From Lycocorax pyrrhopterus obiensis (Eukaryota > Chordata > Aves > Passeriformes > Paradisaeidae), in the NCBI GenBank assembly GCA_014706295.1, contig JACSVZ010000022.1, positions 12,976,830-13,040,829 on the forward strand: a DNA stretch of 64,000 nt, given 5' to 3'. The notes beneath the pieces are model-generated. The model was given only the letters and a program-made list of their open reading frames with translations. It did no database searches and had not been told where the DNA came from. Shown piece by piece: positions 1-19,300 of this stretch (position 1 is its first letter; each line of letters starts with the position of its first letter). The position numbers and the translations under genes were made by a program.

Positions 1-480
1 GGATTCTCCGCAGTGCACGGGGAGGGGGGCGGCCGCAGATGGTACGATCTGCGCCCCGCGAACACCCGCGGGCGCCGCGCCCCGCGCCGCCGGGCACCGC
101 CCCCGCCGCGCCCCCCCGAGCCCCCGGGGCGGCGGGGCGGGGGCGGCGGCCAAAATTCGGGGAAGGGGCGGGAGCGGCCCCGCCGCCGCCTCCCCGCCGC
201 CCGCACATGGTGCGGTCCCGGCCGCCGGGCTCCCGCGGCCCCGGCCGCGCCGCCCGCTGCGCCAACTGCGTACGCCAAGTGCGCACGCCAAGTGCGCCAG
301 CGCGGGGAGCGGCGCGGGGCCGCCTACGCCAAGTGCGTAGCGCGCGCGGCGCTGCCCATCGGCCGTGGGGCCGTGTCCGGCCGGGGGACACCGGTACCGG
401 GGACAGGGGACACTGCACGGCCGCTGGAGAGGGGCTAGCGGAGCCCAGCGGCACGGGCACAGCGATGGAGCGCCTCTGCT
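1..480. promoter_or_regulatory. CpG island upstream of PSMA7, distal part
   Basis: The segment is extremely GC- and CpG-rich and contains four copies of a 13-bp motif (listed separately). It is the outer half of the PSMA7 promoter region. In human the gene on this side is SS18L1, transcribed away from PSMA7, so the island may serve both. I looked on the - strand for the start of SS18L1 coding sequence and did not find it, so it is either an untranslated exon here or beyond the left edge. The open frames across this region reflect the lack of AT-rich stop codons. Confidence 0.55.
258..337 (+). repeat. 13-bp motif array, block 1
   Basis: Three head-to-tail copies of a 13-mer with consensus TRCGCCAAGTGCG lie at 258-270, 271-283 and 284-296 without gaps. 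A fourth is at 325-337 after a GC-rich spacer. The first copy has CAACT instead of CAAGT. Copy 4 with its flank reads TACGC-CAAGT-GCGTA, so its arms are inverted repeats. Confidence 0.85.
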
Positions 481-485
481 GAGAG

Positions 486-6373
<5,888 letters not shown>

Positions 6374-6505
6374 TGAATGAAATGTACCTGCTTAGCTGCT
6401 TCTTTTTAATTCGAGTGATGGGTTATTCTGTATAGACATGTAGGCATTCCAGTTACTCATACTGTGCTCTCTTGAGACCTACAATAAACCTACTGATTTT
6501 TTTTT
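6374..6505 (+). terminator. PSMA7: PSMA7 3'UTR with poly(A) signal
   Basis: A canonical AATAAA stands at 6483-6488, 110 bp after the stop. A T-rich run follows (6498-6506), as expected downstream of a cleavage site. The 3'UTR is therefore short, roughly 130 bp. Confidence 0.85.
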
Positions 6506-6509
6506 AAAA

Positions 6510-8540
6510 GCTGTTATTTAAAAAAAAACTGTCTGCTCCTTGGATTTTAATTACCCAGGATGATCTGGTTGGCTACAGAACAGCAGCAGTGACCCATTAA
6601 AGGACAGAGACTTTGCTTGCATTTTTTTCCCTGGACACTTCACTTTGTTTAATGGTTCTTTTGTGCACTGTCTCAGTTCTCAGCATGTCCCTTTTTTTTA
6701 CCTTAAGCAGCTGTCTTGGGGGTTGTGTTATGGCTGCAACATAACTAGTATGGAGGTGGAGTTTTTATTCCCTAAGAGGCATCTTTCAAGGTGAAAGGGC
6801 TGGGTCTAGACACAGGCCTTGCAGCAGCCTGTGACAGCAGGTGTGTGTTTTACTGCTGAAGGACAAGACAGAGCCAGGGGGTGTGTTTTGGGGGTCAGCA
6901 TGAGAACTTGCTGCTGCAGGCACAGGGCTCAGGGCAGAGGTGCATGACCTAGTGCTTCCAAGTTGTGAGTGTTCAGGGGGGATTTATACACCAGGAGCTA
7001 AACAGTAACTATAGCACATGTTACATACAACAGAGTTGAAGGTCTGCTCCAGTTCCTCCTTTTGTATTTGGCCTCACACACTTCCTCTCTACCCCTTACC
7101 CCAGGAGTTGTTTTTAGCTTTTTCCTCATTTCAGAGGAGCCTCAGGTCTCTTTGCACCTGAGCTCATATTCCCAAGTCCCCGTAGCTGGAGCAATAGGAA
7201 CAGGTGCCCCTTAATTGTAAAAGTTTCCCCATTTGTATCCACCAAGTGGGTGGAACCAAATCTGCCCTTGCAAGTAGCTCTTCAGTCTGCTCTTGCACAC
7301 TCAGAGAGGGTGTGACAGGGTCAGAGCAGGACCGGGGTGGCAGCAGGCACAGCAAGGACTGAATGTAGCCCAGGAGCCTGCAAGAGGCAGCTCAGGCACT
7401 CGAGCCCCTGCCCAGGACACCTCAGGCCCAAGGGCTCCAGGGTGAGGATGCTCCGGGCAGCAGAGACAAAGCTGCAGCAGAGCTCACACAGTCCAGGGCT
7501 CCCACACAGCCCAGAGCTGTTTACAGGGAAATGCTGCCCAGCAAGGTGTGGGCAGAGGATCCCACGGGTGTCAAGGACAGGGAAGCAGCAGCACTGCTGC
7601 TGCTCAGGGACACATTAGACCACATGAGCCAGAGGAAGCATGATCCTGGAATACTGGGTTGTTTAATTTATCAGCCCTTGGACTGGAATGTTGAAAGCAA
7701 AAAAAGTTGCACTTGGTTCCCTGCTCAAGTCACTACAACTGTTCCCACACACCAGGAATTTTCCATGGGGAAGCTGACAGGGCTGCAGCTGAGCGCCCCA
7801 GTGCTCCTGGGGAAGAAGGGCTCACAGGTAACAAGCCCTAGGGGTGTGCCACAGGCACCAGTCCCCCCTCTGCTCCCAGACATCAGGAGCCAGGCTCAGC
7901 ACTCAGCTCAGCAGCTGGGACATAGCCATGGGACACAAACTTCAGCAGTGTCAAGGAACAAGGGTGTGCTTGTGTGCCTGAGATCTGAAGCTTTACTGTG
8001 GAAACAAGGGAATTCCTCCCACTCAACTAAAAAGGCACAGTTACACCTGAGTAATGGTGATTACATAGGAGCAGTGAGGATTTCTTACCCATCCTCTGCC
8101 AGGGCAGCGCAATTCCATCTCCACACTTAGAGCCACGGTGGCTGCTTTGCCAGCAGAGAAATTAGAGGCAGGGCAGCTCTGAGTGAGCCCTTTCAGCACA
8201 CCCCAGCTCACAGGTGTGAGCCAGGTCCTGCAGCAGCAGCACTGGCACCTGACAGGCTCCTGGGGAGCCCCACCAGCCCAGGGAGTCCCTCTGCAAGGCT
8301 GGGGTAACATAACCCTCATTAAGGCTGAGTCCCAGCACGGGAACCAGGGCAACAGTACAACGTGCAGTGCTTGGATTTGGGTGTTTCAGCCCTTTTCCAA
8401 TCCTGTGTAACACTTCCAGGTTTGCCAGAGCTCTGCAGCCAGGTTTTTGCCAGCTTGGAAGGGAGCCCTGCAAGGACAGGTGCTGGAGGAGTTGTAGGGA
8501 GTGATGTTATGGAGCTATGTACAGAACAGAGGTGGAGGGA
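6510..8540. other. Intergenic spacer between convergent genes
   Basis: About 2 kb between the poly(A) signals of PSMA7 and LSM14B. No exon, RNA gene or recognisable repeat was seen. The longest open frame here (7531-8130, +) has low-information composition and no family I recognise. Confidence 0.6.
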
Positions 8541-8542
8541 AA

Positions 8543-10217
8543 CACTAAACATTTACATGTTTATTATAATTACAATTTACATTACTCCAAAGAGCAGCCC
8601 CACTGCTATGTTCTAATTCTCAGCAATAAAGTCCTACAAAAATAAATCCAAGCTTTTACAGTAAACCTAGGTCAATGCATAACTAAAAAAAACTTGAGCT
8701 ATGTAAGGGGTTCAGTCATCAAGGTGCTTTTTCAACAAAATTCCCTACCAACCAAAAACAGGACACATGCCTATAGCAATTTAACCCACTTATTTCATGC
8801 AAACAAAGGTAACCCCTCCCTCCCAGCCCTCTCCCCACATACAGATTTTTAAAAACAAAAGAAAAACAACTAAACTATTTACAGTATGGGGGTATAGAGG
8901 AAAGAAATTAAACATGCCCAGCTGTTAAGCTTCATTATATGGTCTCCCATCCCTAGTTGAATGAAAACATTCCAAAGAGTTCCACCACAGTCTACTAGAG
9001 TACAGAGAACTGTTTGCATTTAGTGCTGCCTCCAGCGAGGTACAAACCGAGGCAAACGAGTCAGAGCTTCGGGTCTCCTTCCCAGACAGTCACTACTGCC
9101 CAAAACTCTGCATCTGAGTGGGGACATTCACTGCTCCCATCCCACACAGTGTCCCCACGCTCCAGCCAGGAGCCCCAAGCCTGAGGCACTCCCAGCACCC
9201 TGCAGCTCGAGGCAGAGCCACGGTCCTGTGGTACCCCCAGCCCAGCACCAGCCCACAAACAGCTGTACAGTCAGAAACACTACTACATGATCAACACTCC
9301 AGTATTCCCAAGTGACAATATACACAACTCCTCAGCACCAGGAATCCATTTCTCCAGATACCAAGTGCTACTTCACACCTGCTGCCAAGATCGGTGAGAC
9401 CAGCAGCACCAAAGGATCCATTTGGTTACTCAGAACAAACAAATTATAGCTGGTTTATTTCAAGTGAGCTTTGGTTCTGTGTTAAAACAGCATGATTTCT
9501 CTTCTCCAGGGTTCAGAAAAGGAGTCTGACTTTGAGCTTAGACTATAGCAGCCTTGAGAGACCCAGAAAGAAGAACCGTGAAAGTTAGTCTGCACTTGAA
9601 AAACAAACAAAAAAAAAGACACCCTGAAGAAGGTACCCCTGAACACATTCCCTCTTCCAAAAAATATTCCAGCAGACAGTGGCTGGTCCAAAGTAAGTCC
9701 AAAATATAAGCAGTAGTACATGAAATTCTGTCACTTGAGCTGAGACAGTAAACAATATGAACCATTTTCCCACGTTAGTGCAGCAGTTGGTTGTTTTCTT
9801 TCTATATACATTTTCATCCTCTCAGGAGAGATGTTTGAACCTATTCAGAAAAAAGGTAGAATTAGATTTGATATTATGGGGTTCTTTTCCCAAGAAGAAG
9901 AAAAATAGCAAAGCTCACACCCCTGTATCAGCTGAAATGCTTAGCTAGAAACCAAGAGCTGTTTGCTTGAGCTGAGCCTTTCCTCAGACAGGTGAGCCCA
10001 AGAAATCAACAGAACAATCAGCATGTTAAACACCATGTTAAACCACTCCTACCTCCTTCTACCTTAGAAATATCAGTCAGATCCAATAAGGAACAATTCT
10101 TGATAATCCATGAGACTGGAGAGCAAAACAGGCTGCACAGACAGTTCAGGCGAGGAGTAAGAGACAAACCTGGCTCAGAGAGAGTATTTACTCTTGCTAG
10201 AGCACTTGCCTCTGAAG
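8543..10217 (-). terminator. LSM14B: LSM14B 3'UTR and poly(A) signal
   Basis: Downstream of the LSM14B stop on the - strand, an AATAAA (TTTATT on +, 8560-8565) is the likely distal signal, giving a 3'UTR near 1.7 kb. Another TTTATT near 9453-9458 could act as a proximal signal. The end is inferred; no transcript evidence is available. Confidence 0.6.
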
Positions 10218-10389
10218 TTACACTCTGCCAGTACCAGCTCTGTGAGTGGTTTGGTTTCTCCTCGCTGCTCCACTCCCCCTTCCACCTCGAAATCCACCTC
10301 GAAAGCTGCGGCCACGAAGGAACCGTCCAGACACTCCAAATGTCTCTGTATTGAGCTTCCTTTCCTCAGCCCACGTGGTGCGCCTGGAA
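10218..10389 (-). CDS. LSM14B: LSM14B exon 8 (TFG box, RGG, stop)
   Basis: Acceptor GTTCAG|TTCCAG; encodes [20 protein letters not shown], then [16 protein letters not shown] and RAGTGRV followed by TAA at 10220-10218. Confidence 0.96.
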
Positions 10390-13300
10390 CTGAACAAGGC
10401 TGAGGTCAGGTTGAACACAGACACTAAAGAGCCACCAGCTCACTTAGAGAGGAAGCCTCAAACCCCAGATTTTGTTGCGCTGCACTGCAAAAAGAACCAG
10501 CTGCAGTGTATGTGCTCTAAGCCAACCCCTCTGCGGCCACAGAGCCAAGGGAATCCCCCGTGCTGACACTAAAGGGATGTCTCATTTCTCCAGGCACTTG
10601 ATAACATCAATGTTGGCAGTGAAAGATGAAGCTTTCCCTTCGTATTCTCAACATTTAACCTAATGCATTTCCACAGCCAGAGCTGACCTCTCTGCCCCAA
10701 CTCCAGGCTTAGCTCACTCCTGTCTGCCAGCTGCACCTTCAGCACAGCATGACCCTGATGCCTCCTCTCCCACAAGCAGATAAGGAATTTGTTTAAAATC
10801 AATAGGTTCAAAGTCAGTACTGGGAAACAGAAATGGAAACTCCTCTATCATAGTTTAGGCAAGTGTATCATATCAGCTGAAATGCTTTTTGTTTGGTCCC
10901 ACTGCATGAAGCTTGGTTCACATCACTTGTGAGCCACCAAATGCATGGTAATATTCCCTGTCTAAAGTCTATTCCAAAATTTCTAAATAATTAAACCATG
11001 TCACATAGATTATGTCTGAAGTTTTATGCCTAAAATTCCATTTTAAAACCAAGCTTTTAGAAAACACTCACCTAGATTTCAGTTCTGAAGAAATGTTGTC
11101 AAAGAAAGACTTGGATTTATCATAATAGCAGTTGGGCCCCAGCAGGTCCTCCTCTGCATTACCATCATTGTTTTGGGTTGCCACTCCAGGGTCCCCTTTT
11201 TCTTCCCCCGTCTCTGCTTTGTCATCTGAAGATAATGAAATGTATTACACTTCCTTGAGGCACACACTGCAGAGCCATCTGTTCTCTTGCTCCCTCAAAC
11301 AAGATTTGAGATGAAATCATGCAGTTTCTCAGAACGAGTTTGTCTATGCAGTGTTTACTACTAGCTCAGCAATTCATATTTAATGAAGGCACAAACCTTT
11401 AAAGTTTAGTTTCTTCTTGAATTCTTTATCAAGTTCCTCTCTGTTGAATTGTGCATTTGCACTTTCAAAGTCAAAGTCACCTTCAAACTTAATTGTATTT
11501 TCCTTCACAGTAGTTGGTCTGTTTTGTCCTCTAGAACGGTTTCTGGTTCTCCTGTTTCCTGAAAGCAGGAGAGTTTAAACACTTGGTAACGCACAGGGAG
11601 GTTACATGACTTGCTCAAGACCAGAGGAAACCAGGGATAGAACTCAGGAGTTTCTGGCTTCCAGTCCTGTGGTTAGGCCACACCTCTTTGAAAGCAACTT
11701 CTGATTTTGGCTGTAGAAGACACATTACAGCAACACTTTAACTTTCTGAGCAGCATTCCTGGATGTCAGTCTTACCACTAAGAGTGCACCCAACTTTCCT
11801 TCCAGTGTGCAGAGAGGAAGTCAGAACGAGCACTACAGCAAGAAAAGCTGAGGGAGGTGGGGAAAATTATCTTTCCTGTCTGCTCTTCACCTGCAAACAC
11901 AGCACTGTAATTAGCCTAAAACCTGTCGTGATGGCAAAGAGGAGGTCTCGGAAAATCCAGCAAAAGACTCATCTACCCACAAAAGGAGTTTGTACTTTGT
12001 CAAGTTTCTGATTTCCAACTGAGATGCTATCCACTCCTTTTTGGAAAAGCTATAACCCCTTCTACACACTAATTAGTTTGAAGACCTGAGAGTCTGAAGT
12101 GGTGTTTTCTGTCTTTTCTCATTTTACTTGGGCAGAAACCTCTTTGAATTTCACTTTCTTCTGACGCATGCTTATACTGCCACTTTGAAAGAAGAATTCT
12201 GCTCTATGGAGACAAGTGTTCCATAGTTCCCCTCTGTTATAAAATCCCTGGAAAGTCTTAACAGGCTGTCTCTCCCAGTAAAAATACTTGAGGTTTCAGA
12301 GAAATCCAGTTGCTGCTGCCAAGTCACAGCATTGATTTTTATGACATACCTTCAAGTTTCTAGAAAAGGCGCTAGAACTCTGTCCCTGGAATGTTCTGAA
12401 CTTCTGCGACTCCAGAAGCTGTTTTGTTTGGGAAGCATCTCTGGATGCCCAAAGCTTTCTCTCAATCTTCTGTCAGATAATCCTTCACTGAAGTTAACAC
12501 CACTTGCCTTCACAGGCTGATGCGACTGTTTAGTGTCAGCTTAACCTACCCGATCTTCTCCTTTGAGGTCTTCTGTTTTCATCATTCACCTGTCCTTGGG
12601 TTTGCACAGGTGCTGCCTGAACTGTATCTACTGAACAAGAAGGATAAACTTTAAAGGAGCACAAGAACAACCCCCAACCAGCTGTCTTGCAGTGCACCTT
12701 GGAAGGATGCTCAGCCCAGCACTCAGGGCTGAAGTGGTGTGTACATACCGCTTGCCTTGCTGTTGGCCTGCGGGACCTGCCGGGCGCTGCGCGGAATCCC
12801 CGGAGTTACCTTCACTGGGGGCAGCTTTTGGGAATTCATGCTGTCAACTGGGCCAGTCTGGACAGCCTGCTCTACCATGGGGCTTTTGCGGACTGGGTGA
12901 ACAGAAGGAAAGCCAGCACCTGGAAAAAATCCCAATGACTAAGTGCCTCTCGGAAAATGCGCCAAAGCCATTCAAACCCTGCCCACTTCTAGGGAGAAAC
13001 CATTTGGTCAAGAATGATTCAAAGCCTTGAGTGTGCATCATTACAGGCTAAGTTTAAGTGGCACCAGGTAAGGCACCACTGCCATACAAGTCATGGCTTT
13101 CACATCCAGAGCCTCAGTATCAGCAAATATACCCATTTGTTTCTTAAATCAAGTTAGACAAACATTAAACAACCAAGCCAGGTCAGTCTCTCAGACAGTT
13201 TATACCAAAATCTAATTTCTACGTTATGCAGTATTTTACTTTATATGATAACTTTAAATCTGAAACAAAAATTCACCATTTTGAAACTGTTCAAGAAAGT

Positions 13301-16300
13301 TTCCCCACTTTGTCAAAAAGGTTTTGCAGTAAAAGCTTAAGCACCTCAGCTATATCCCCTTTTGTAAGCCGCTTTTAGAAGTCCTTCAACTTCATTGCTT
13401 ATTGTTAGATCTTTCAGACAAAGAAAACCTGAAACCAGACCAGGATCTCAAAGTTACCCTTTTAAATTCCTTCTTGGTCAAGGCCAAAGTGTTACCAAGA
13501 CTTCTGTTGCTCTTCCATCCAGGCTTATTTATTCACACTACAAAACATGTAAATACTTTTCATGGTTTGGTATACCTTACACCAATTATATTAAAAAGTG
13601 ACAGTCTTCAGCACTGAGAAGAAACACTGCATTCTAGATTTAATTAGAAGGTTTGGAGTACTACAGGTTTATGTAGTTATGCATAAGAACTGCTTGGAAG
13701 CGAACTTTAACTGAATATATTAAAAGAGCAAGAAAAGTGAAAAGCTGAAGAGTTCACACAAACCAAGCCACTGACACTTCTGGGTCACCCAAGTCCACAT
13801 GAGATATACCCAGTAGGTTACATCATGCAGGTTCCCAGTTAATGTACACCTGGAAAACTTGCAAGGAAGACAGACATATCCTAAGGATTATTGAGTAGGA
13901 CAAAGCTGATGTGCAAGTTTAACATGAGAAAGTTTCAAAGTTTAGCCAGAATACTGAGAAACTATGTACAGATAGATGGCCAAAAGCAGAGAGTAAGTAA
14001 AAAGCTTCATGCCAACACAAGCATACATGCTTAAGCTAAAACCAGATGAAACTAATTATCATGTTTAAATGCAGGCTGCAACTGATCCCCCTGCTCTGAG
14101 GATGGTCAGCCTGGTATCTCAACCTCCTTTAAAGGTTTTACACATAGAAGCAAGCACCCAGAACTGTGTTATTTCTGCTACCCAAGACTCAGGAATTGCT
14201 TACTGTTAGTCATGCTTTACTAACTGGGAGCCTGGACAAGGTACAATGCCCCATCATGCATGAAGAAATCTACCCTGTTTCCTTGATTACAGAAAATACT
14301 CCCAAATTTTTGATCAGCCTACAAGGCCACCCACAATTTAAGCAGTGTGCTTTTCTTTCCAAGAAAGGCTGACTAATTCCTCACCCAAACCCTGTGGTGA
14401 CACATGTTCCTGGACACGATGCAGCACATTAGCATCTCTAAACTTCATCCTTCTCCTGATACTTACACAAGAGGATCCACTGTCCTGGACTTTTCTTTTC
14501 TCCTGTCTCTCTAATTGATACTTCTAGGACAGGAGGAATCATACTTCATGTAATGAAAGGCAAAAAAACAGCTGAGAACAACCTAGTTCTACTGGCATTA
14601 CCCATACGAGCACTATCATTCTAGGAGGGGTTAACAAGAACAGAGTGTTTGCAAGTGCCATGCAGTTCTTCCAAATATTTGGAGTCCTCAAACTGCTGTT
14701 ACCCTTGGAAGAGAGCTGATGGGGCTCTGAAGACATGTCAGGCTCTGAAACAGGTTGTGGAGACGGAGAAGAACTAGGGCTGGAAGCAGCTGCTGATGCT
14801 GGAGGGCTTACCAATTTCTCTAAAGAGATAGAGGGGAGAAGAGAGAGCAGAGATATATGGATAAGATACAAGGTAGTGAAACATCTGAAGGACTTGGAAA
14901 GAGATACAAGATTCTCTAGAACAGCATTAGAGCAGCTTATTTACACTCCTCTCTGGGAATACAAGTTCTTTTTTACATGTGATGCAAGGTGTGTTAGGTT
15001 AGAAATGAACTGGCCTCAACTGTCAGGTATTCCCATTAATTTCAGAAAGAAACTTCAGCTATTTAGTTTGTTTCTTTCGTGTGCATGTGTGTGTGCACGT
15101 GCAAGCAAAACACAGGCCTCCTTGTAGTAAAATCATCGCACAAAGTTGTTAGCTACTTATTCACTGCTCCTTGCAGCCTGGCACTTGGCAAGGAGTTTGG
15201 TATTAGTTACTGTTATTTGGTTTCACAGCAGCTGCATACAAGACCATACCTTTATTCTAGCAAGTAAAGTTTGTACTTACCTAAACCTAAGGAAGCTGCA
15301 TACTGCTGGCTAAGCAAAGAGCTGGCAGCAAGCTGGCTGTAAGGTGGCATACCTCTAAACGGGCTGTAAGGCACATGTGGCTGAAAGGATGATGTAGAGG
15401 CAGAGCCCAGTGAAGACTGTAACAAGACAAAGTACATTTCCATTTACAGTGTCCAGAAGTCAACTTGCTTTGGCAGTGATTCTTTACTTCATGTACAGCA
15501 TTACCAGAGCTTAAGTAAATTCTGAGAGGGGTTAGTTTACCTCTTTATGTTTCCTGCATTCTCAGCTAGCTCTGGCTTTTGTTGACTGAAGCCTTTAATG
15601 CTGCTGCTACTTTAAGCACTACAACAAAATTCAGGATGCTTCAAATAATCTGAAGATTCCTGGAGACACTGACTTGCCTTCATTTTTAGAAGTTTTTTAT
15701 CAAAATGCAGTCCTTCAACACCAGTGTTTTATCTCAGCTTTTTAGCAACACTTCAGGCTAACTTACTTGGACAATGGCAGGATCTTGTGGCAGAGTATGC
15801 TGAGCTTTTGGAGGTTCACAGACAGTGATGTCTTTGATGTCACTTCCTCGAAAAATAATGTACTCATAGATTTCTTCTCTGGGAGGAGCCGGTCTGTCTG
15901 TGGGCCGGTCCTCGGTCCCAAAGGATCGCACTGGAGCATGGAAACAGTGACATTAGTGCAGTATTGCCATTGCAGCATTGTGCAAGTGCAGATTTATGCA
16001 ATTAAAAAGTATTCCTTCAACACTTGCCATTTGTAACAACAACAACAACAACGGCTACTTCCAGAACCCTCAATCTCCTTCTCACACACATCTGTTCCCT
16101 CAAATGCCAACTTTTTCAGCAGCCTGTATAAACAGTTTTGTTTACATCAAGCTGTGAAGGTAAAGACCATAGACCAGCTGGAGTGAAGAATCCTACTGCA
16201 AACCCAAGGACTTCCCCACAGTGCTGTACTCTCCTTCCCTCCCCAGCAGCTGTCCCATGCAGGCATTCAGCTCCAGACAACTGCACCAGACCACAGGAGA

Positions 16301-19300
16301 GGCCCCTGAAGCAGCAGGGGGAAATCTTAGCGGGCTTTAGAGCTCAAATCTGCACCCTTGGTTTCATATGTTTATTATGCAGATAGAGGTAGCTTTATCA
16401 ATGATAAAAACTTCCTATTAAAATTCCCTCTCTACTCCAATGTCACTGGTTTTATGATTAATGTGACTACAAAGCAAGCCATTAGTGATAAATCTAAGAT
16501 CTCAGTGCTTAGGAGGCTTTACTGAGTGCCAGCTACCAGAACACTTGAACAGGCACTAACCAGCAATGTAACATATTAGAGTGGGAACAAAAAAGACTTC
16601 AGCTGACTGTGGCAGCTACCAGGTAGAAGCATAAATTAATTTGAGCCATTAAGGAAGAAGAGGTCAGACTGGATTGTTGGCACAGGAAAACAGCACAGTT
16701 ACATCAGACACTGACAGGTGAAAGCTTGAAATTTCAGCCACAAGTTACAGAATCCCCAAGTTCACTGGTCTGGCTGCTTTCTGTCTTTGAGAGGCACTCC
16801 CAGTTCAGACGAGCACCAGCACACACTGGCTTGATGCACATTTTCTGCCAATGGAAAAATTCTGTATTGGAGTTCCCTCAATCTCTTCTAACAGGTTATC
16901 ATGGAAGTACTGAAACACCTCCACCAGAACATGCCACTCTTCCTGTCACACAGATGATGGGGGCACCACAGCTTCTCAGGAAAAAGAGCACCAAAAGTGG
17001 ATGCGCTGAACCCAGTGCTGAGCATCCCTGGCACATCATGCTGCTTCTAACTTACAAGGAGTGTTGGCAGTTGTAGCCAGGGATACTCAAGAGTCCTGTT
17101 CCAGGATGAACAGCTGTATGCAGGTAGCTCACCTCACCAGGCAGCACTTAGTGCTGCAAATGGTCTTCACCCCTGCTAATACACAGGTGAGCTCCCAAGG
17201 AGCAGGTGAATGCCAGAATGTCCCTATCACACTACTCAGCACCTCAGCTTGCACATAACAGGAAGGGAATCTTCACTGGTACAAGGACAAGCCGTCAGTC
17301 ACTTCCTTTCAACAGCCATCTTCCATGAGTTCCTAGGGTAAATAACCTCTCCAAGTTATTTTAGATCTCCAGCTGCTGTTTGATCATATTACAGCTGTAA
17401 CCCAGTCAACCAGAAGCAGATTATAAACTGAAAGCAATGCTTGTGGCCCTTTGGACATGAACTGCATCACTGATCTCTCTGCTCAAAATGAGATTATTAC
17501 AGCTCACAGTAAGATGCACTAAAGGTATCCAGGGACTACTGCAGGATCCCACAGCTAACTTAGAAAGCACCATAATCAGCCCATCAGCTTCCACATGGAC
17601 AAACACACGACCTGCAAAGCCCAAAGCTGCCCAGGCAGCCTCTCAGTTGGCTGGTCCCAAGGCTTCTAACAAAAACAGTGGAAAGGCATGTCCTTGTTGT
17701 AGACAAAACAGGGCTGTAGGAGTTGAGCTTGCCTGTCCCTGCACCTGAGGTGTTTAACTGTTTCTGGCACAGCACAAAGTGCAGCTTTAAGTTCCTGTGG
17801 AGGTGGGAAGGGCTGTCTCCCATGGAATTAGTGACTATTGCTTACAGATGAACAGGAAATCAATCCCACACCACTGCAGCAACAACAATTTACCTGCAGT
17901 CCAGACAACTTCAACAGCATGTCAGTAATTCATGGCCCTTCTAATGCCTCAGAGATCAAGTGTTTCAAACCACTGACACCACACACAGGGTTGATGCTGC
18001 TGTGACTGACTTCAACATTGTTGCTATATTTGTAATTCTGACACTACTTTTGCTATAAAGTCTCTAAATTTGAAAACCCCCTCTGAGCTACAATGAAAAG
18101 CAGGGTTTGTGCTGTAAAGTTTATAGAGCAGCTCTTTAGGTAGGGAAAAATGTTTTCTCCATCTACTGTAACAACTACTTCTTAGGCATTCCAGTTCATC
18201 AAAACTGAACACTGAGAGACCAATAAATACAAGAACCACCAGAAATCTTATCCAGAGCATATACTTACATCATAAAGCACTTCAATCACACATGCCTTTG
18301 AAACACACCACTTCAGCTTTGAAGTAGCAAGTGCAATGTGTAAGGCAGAGCCAGGCAAGGAACCATTCCTGCTTGCTGCTGGGTCAAGGTGAAGACCTTC
18401 CTGCACCTACAGGAAAGGAACTGCATCCTTCCAGCAACCTCTCAAGTACTTTGAGCCAAGTACTAACACAAACAGCTTCATTTGTACATTTAAATAAACA
18501 GCTACATTCCTAGAGAAAAAGTGAATTTTTAAAACTCGCGTTTTTAACTTCAGAAAACACTCTAATAGGTGTCAAATAATGTCCAGCATCATATAAACAT
18601 CATTATACTGGGTAAACACTGTGGTACAGGCTGCCTTGAGGGTAGTTGTGAATCTGGCAAGTCACTGCCTCCTGCCAGCAAACAGCCTTTCAAAACAAAA
18701 GGTGTTTGTTTTGTGGACAACCCCGATAGCTGGCTGCAGGCAATGAAGAAGGTGCGAACTCCCCAGAACAAGGAAGAACAAAACTCAGGGAAAGAAAACA
18801 CCGAAGAATATTAGCTGAAGTAGCCGTACAGAAATAAGATCATGTTTGAGGGACTAAACAAGACAGGACAGGTTTTACTGAGATGAAATACAGGAGTTCC
18901 CAGCACAGGTGACAACTGAACCCAAATGACACTCTTTCAAAGATAATGATCAGTATTTCCACAGGGAAACAAAATGCAAAGCCTCGCTGAGAAGCCAGCA
19001 AGGTCGGCGAGCCAGACCCGCGTGCAGGTGCCCCACCAGCACTCTGTGCAGCAGCTCCCACCCTCCTCACCTGAGCAGAGTCCAGTTATCGATCACGGAA
19101 GGAACAAAGACACAGCAACAGCACTGTTTTCCTCAGCGCCAGCCTGGGGCCCTGCTCGAGCCGACACACAGGCGGGCGAGAGGAACCGAACCACGCACAG
19201 CGATGCCGAGCATCACCTCCCCGCTTCTGACAATGGCAATAGGAGCCAGCGCTGCCGGGAGCGCTTCTCCCCAGGAACTCCCCGGGAGAGCCGAGGGCTG

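Noticed and set aside
13..482. Long arginine/alanine/proline-rich open frames at the left edge
   Set aside because: They arise from the GC-rich island and the 13-bp repeats; no domain, no splice partner, and they do not match SS18L1.
7531..8130. 199-codon open frame on + in the PSMA7-LSM14B spacer
   Set aside because: No recognisable family, no clear promoter or splice context; ordinary chance frame in moderately GC-rich DNA.
14735..15127. 130-codon open frame on + within LSM14B intron 3
   Set aside because: Its first part is the complement of the candidate cassette exon on the - strand, which has the better splice-site support.
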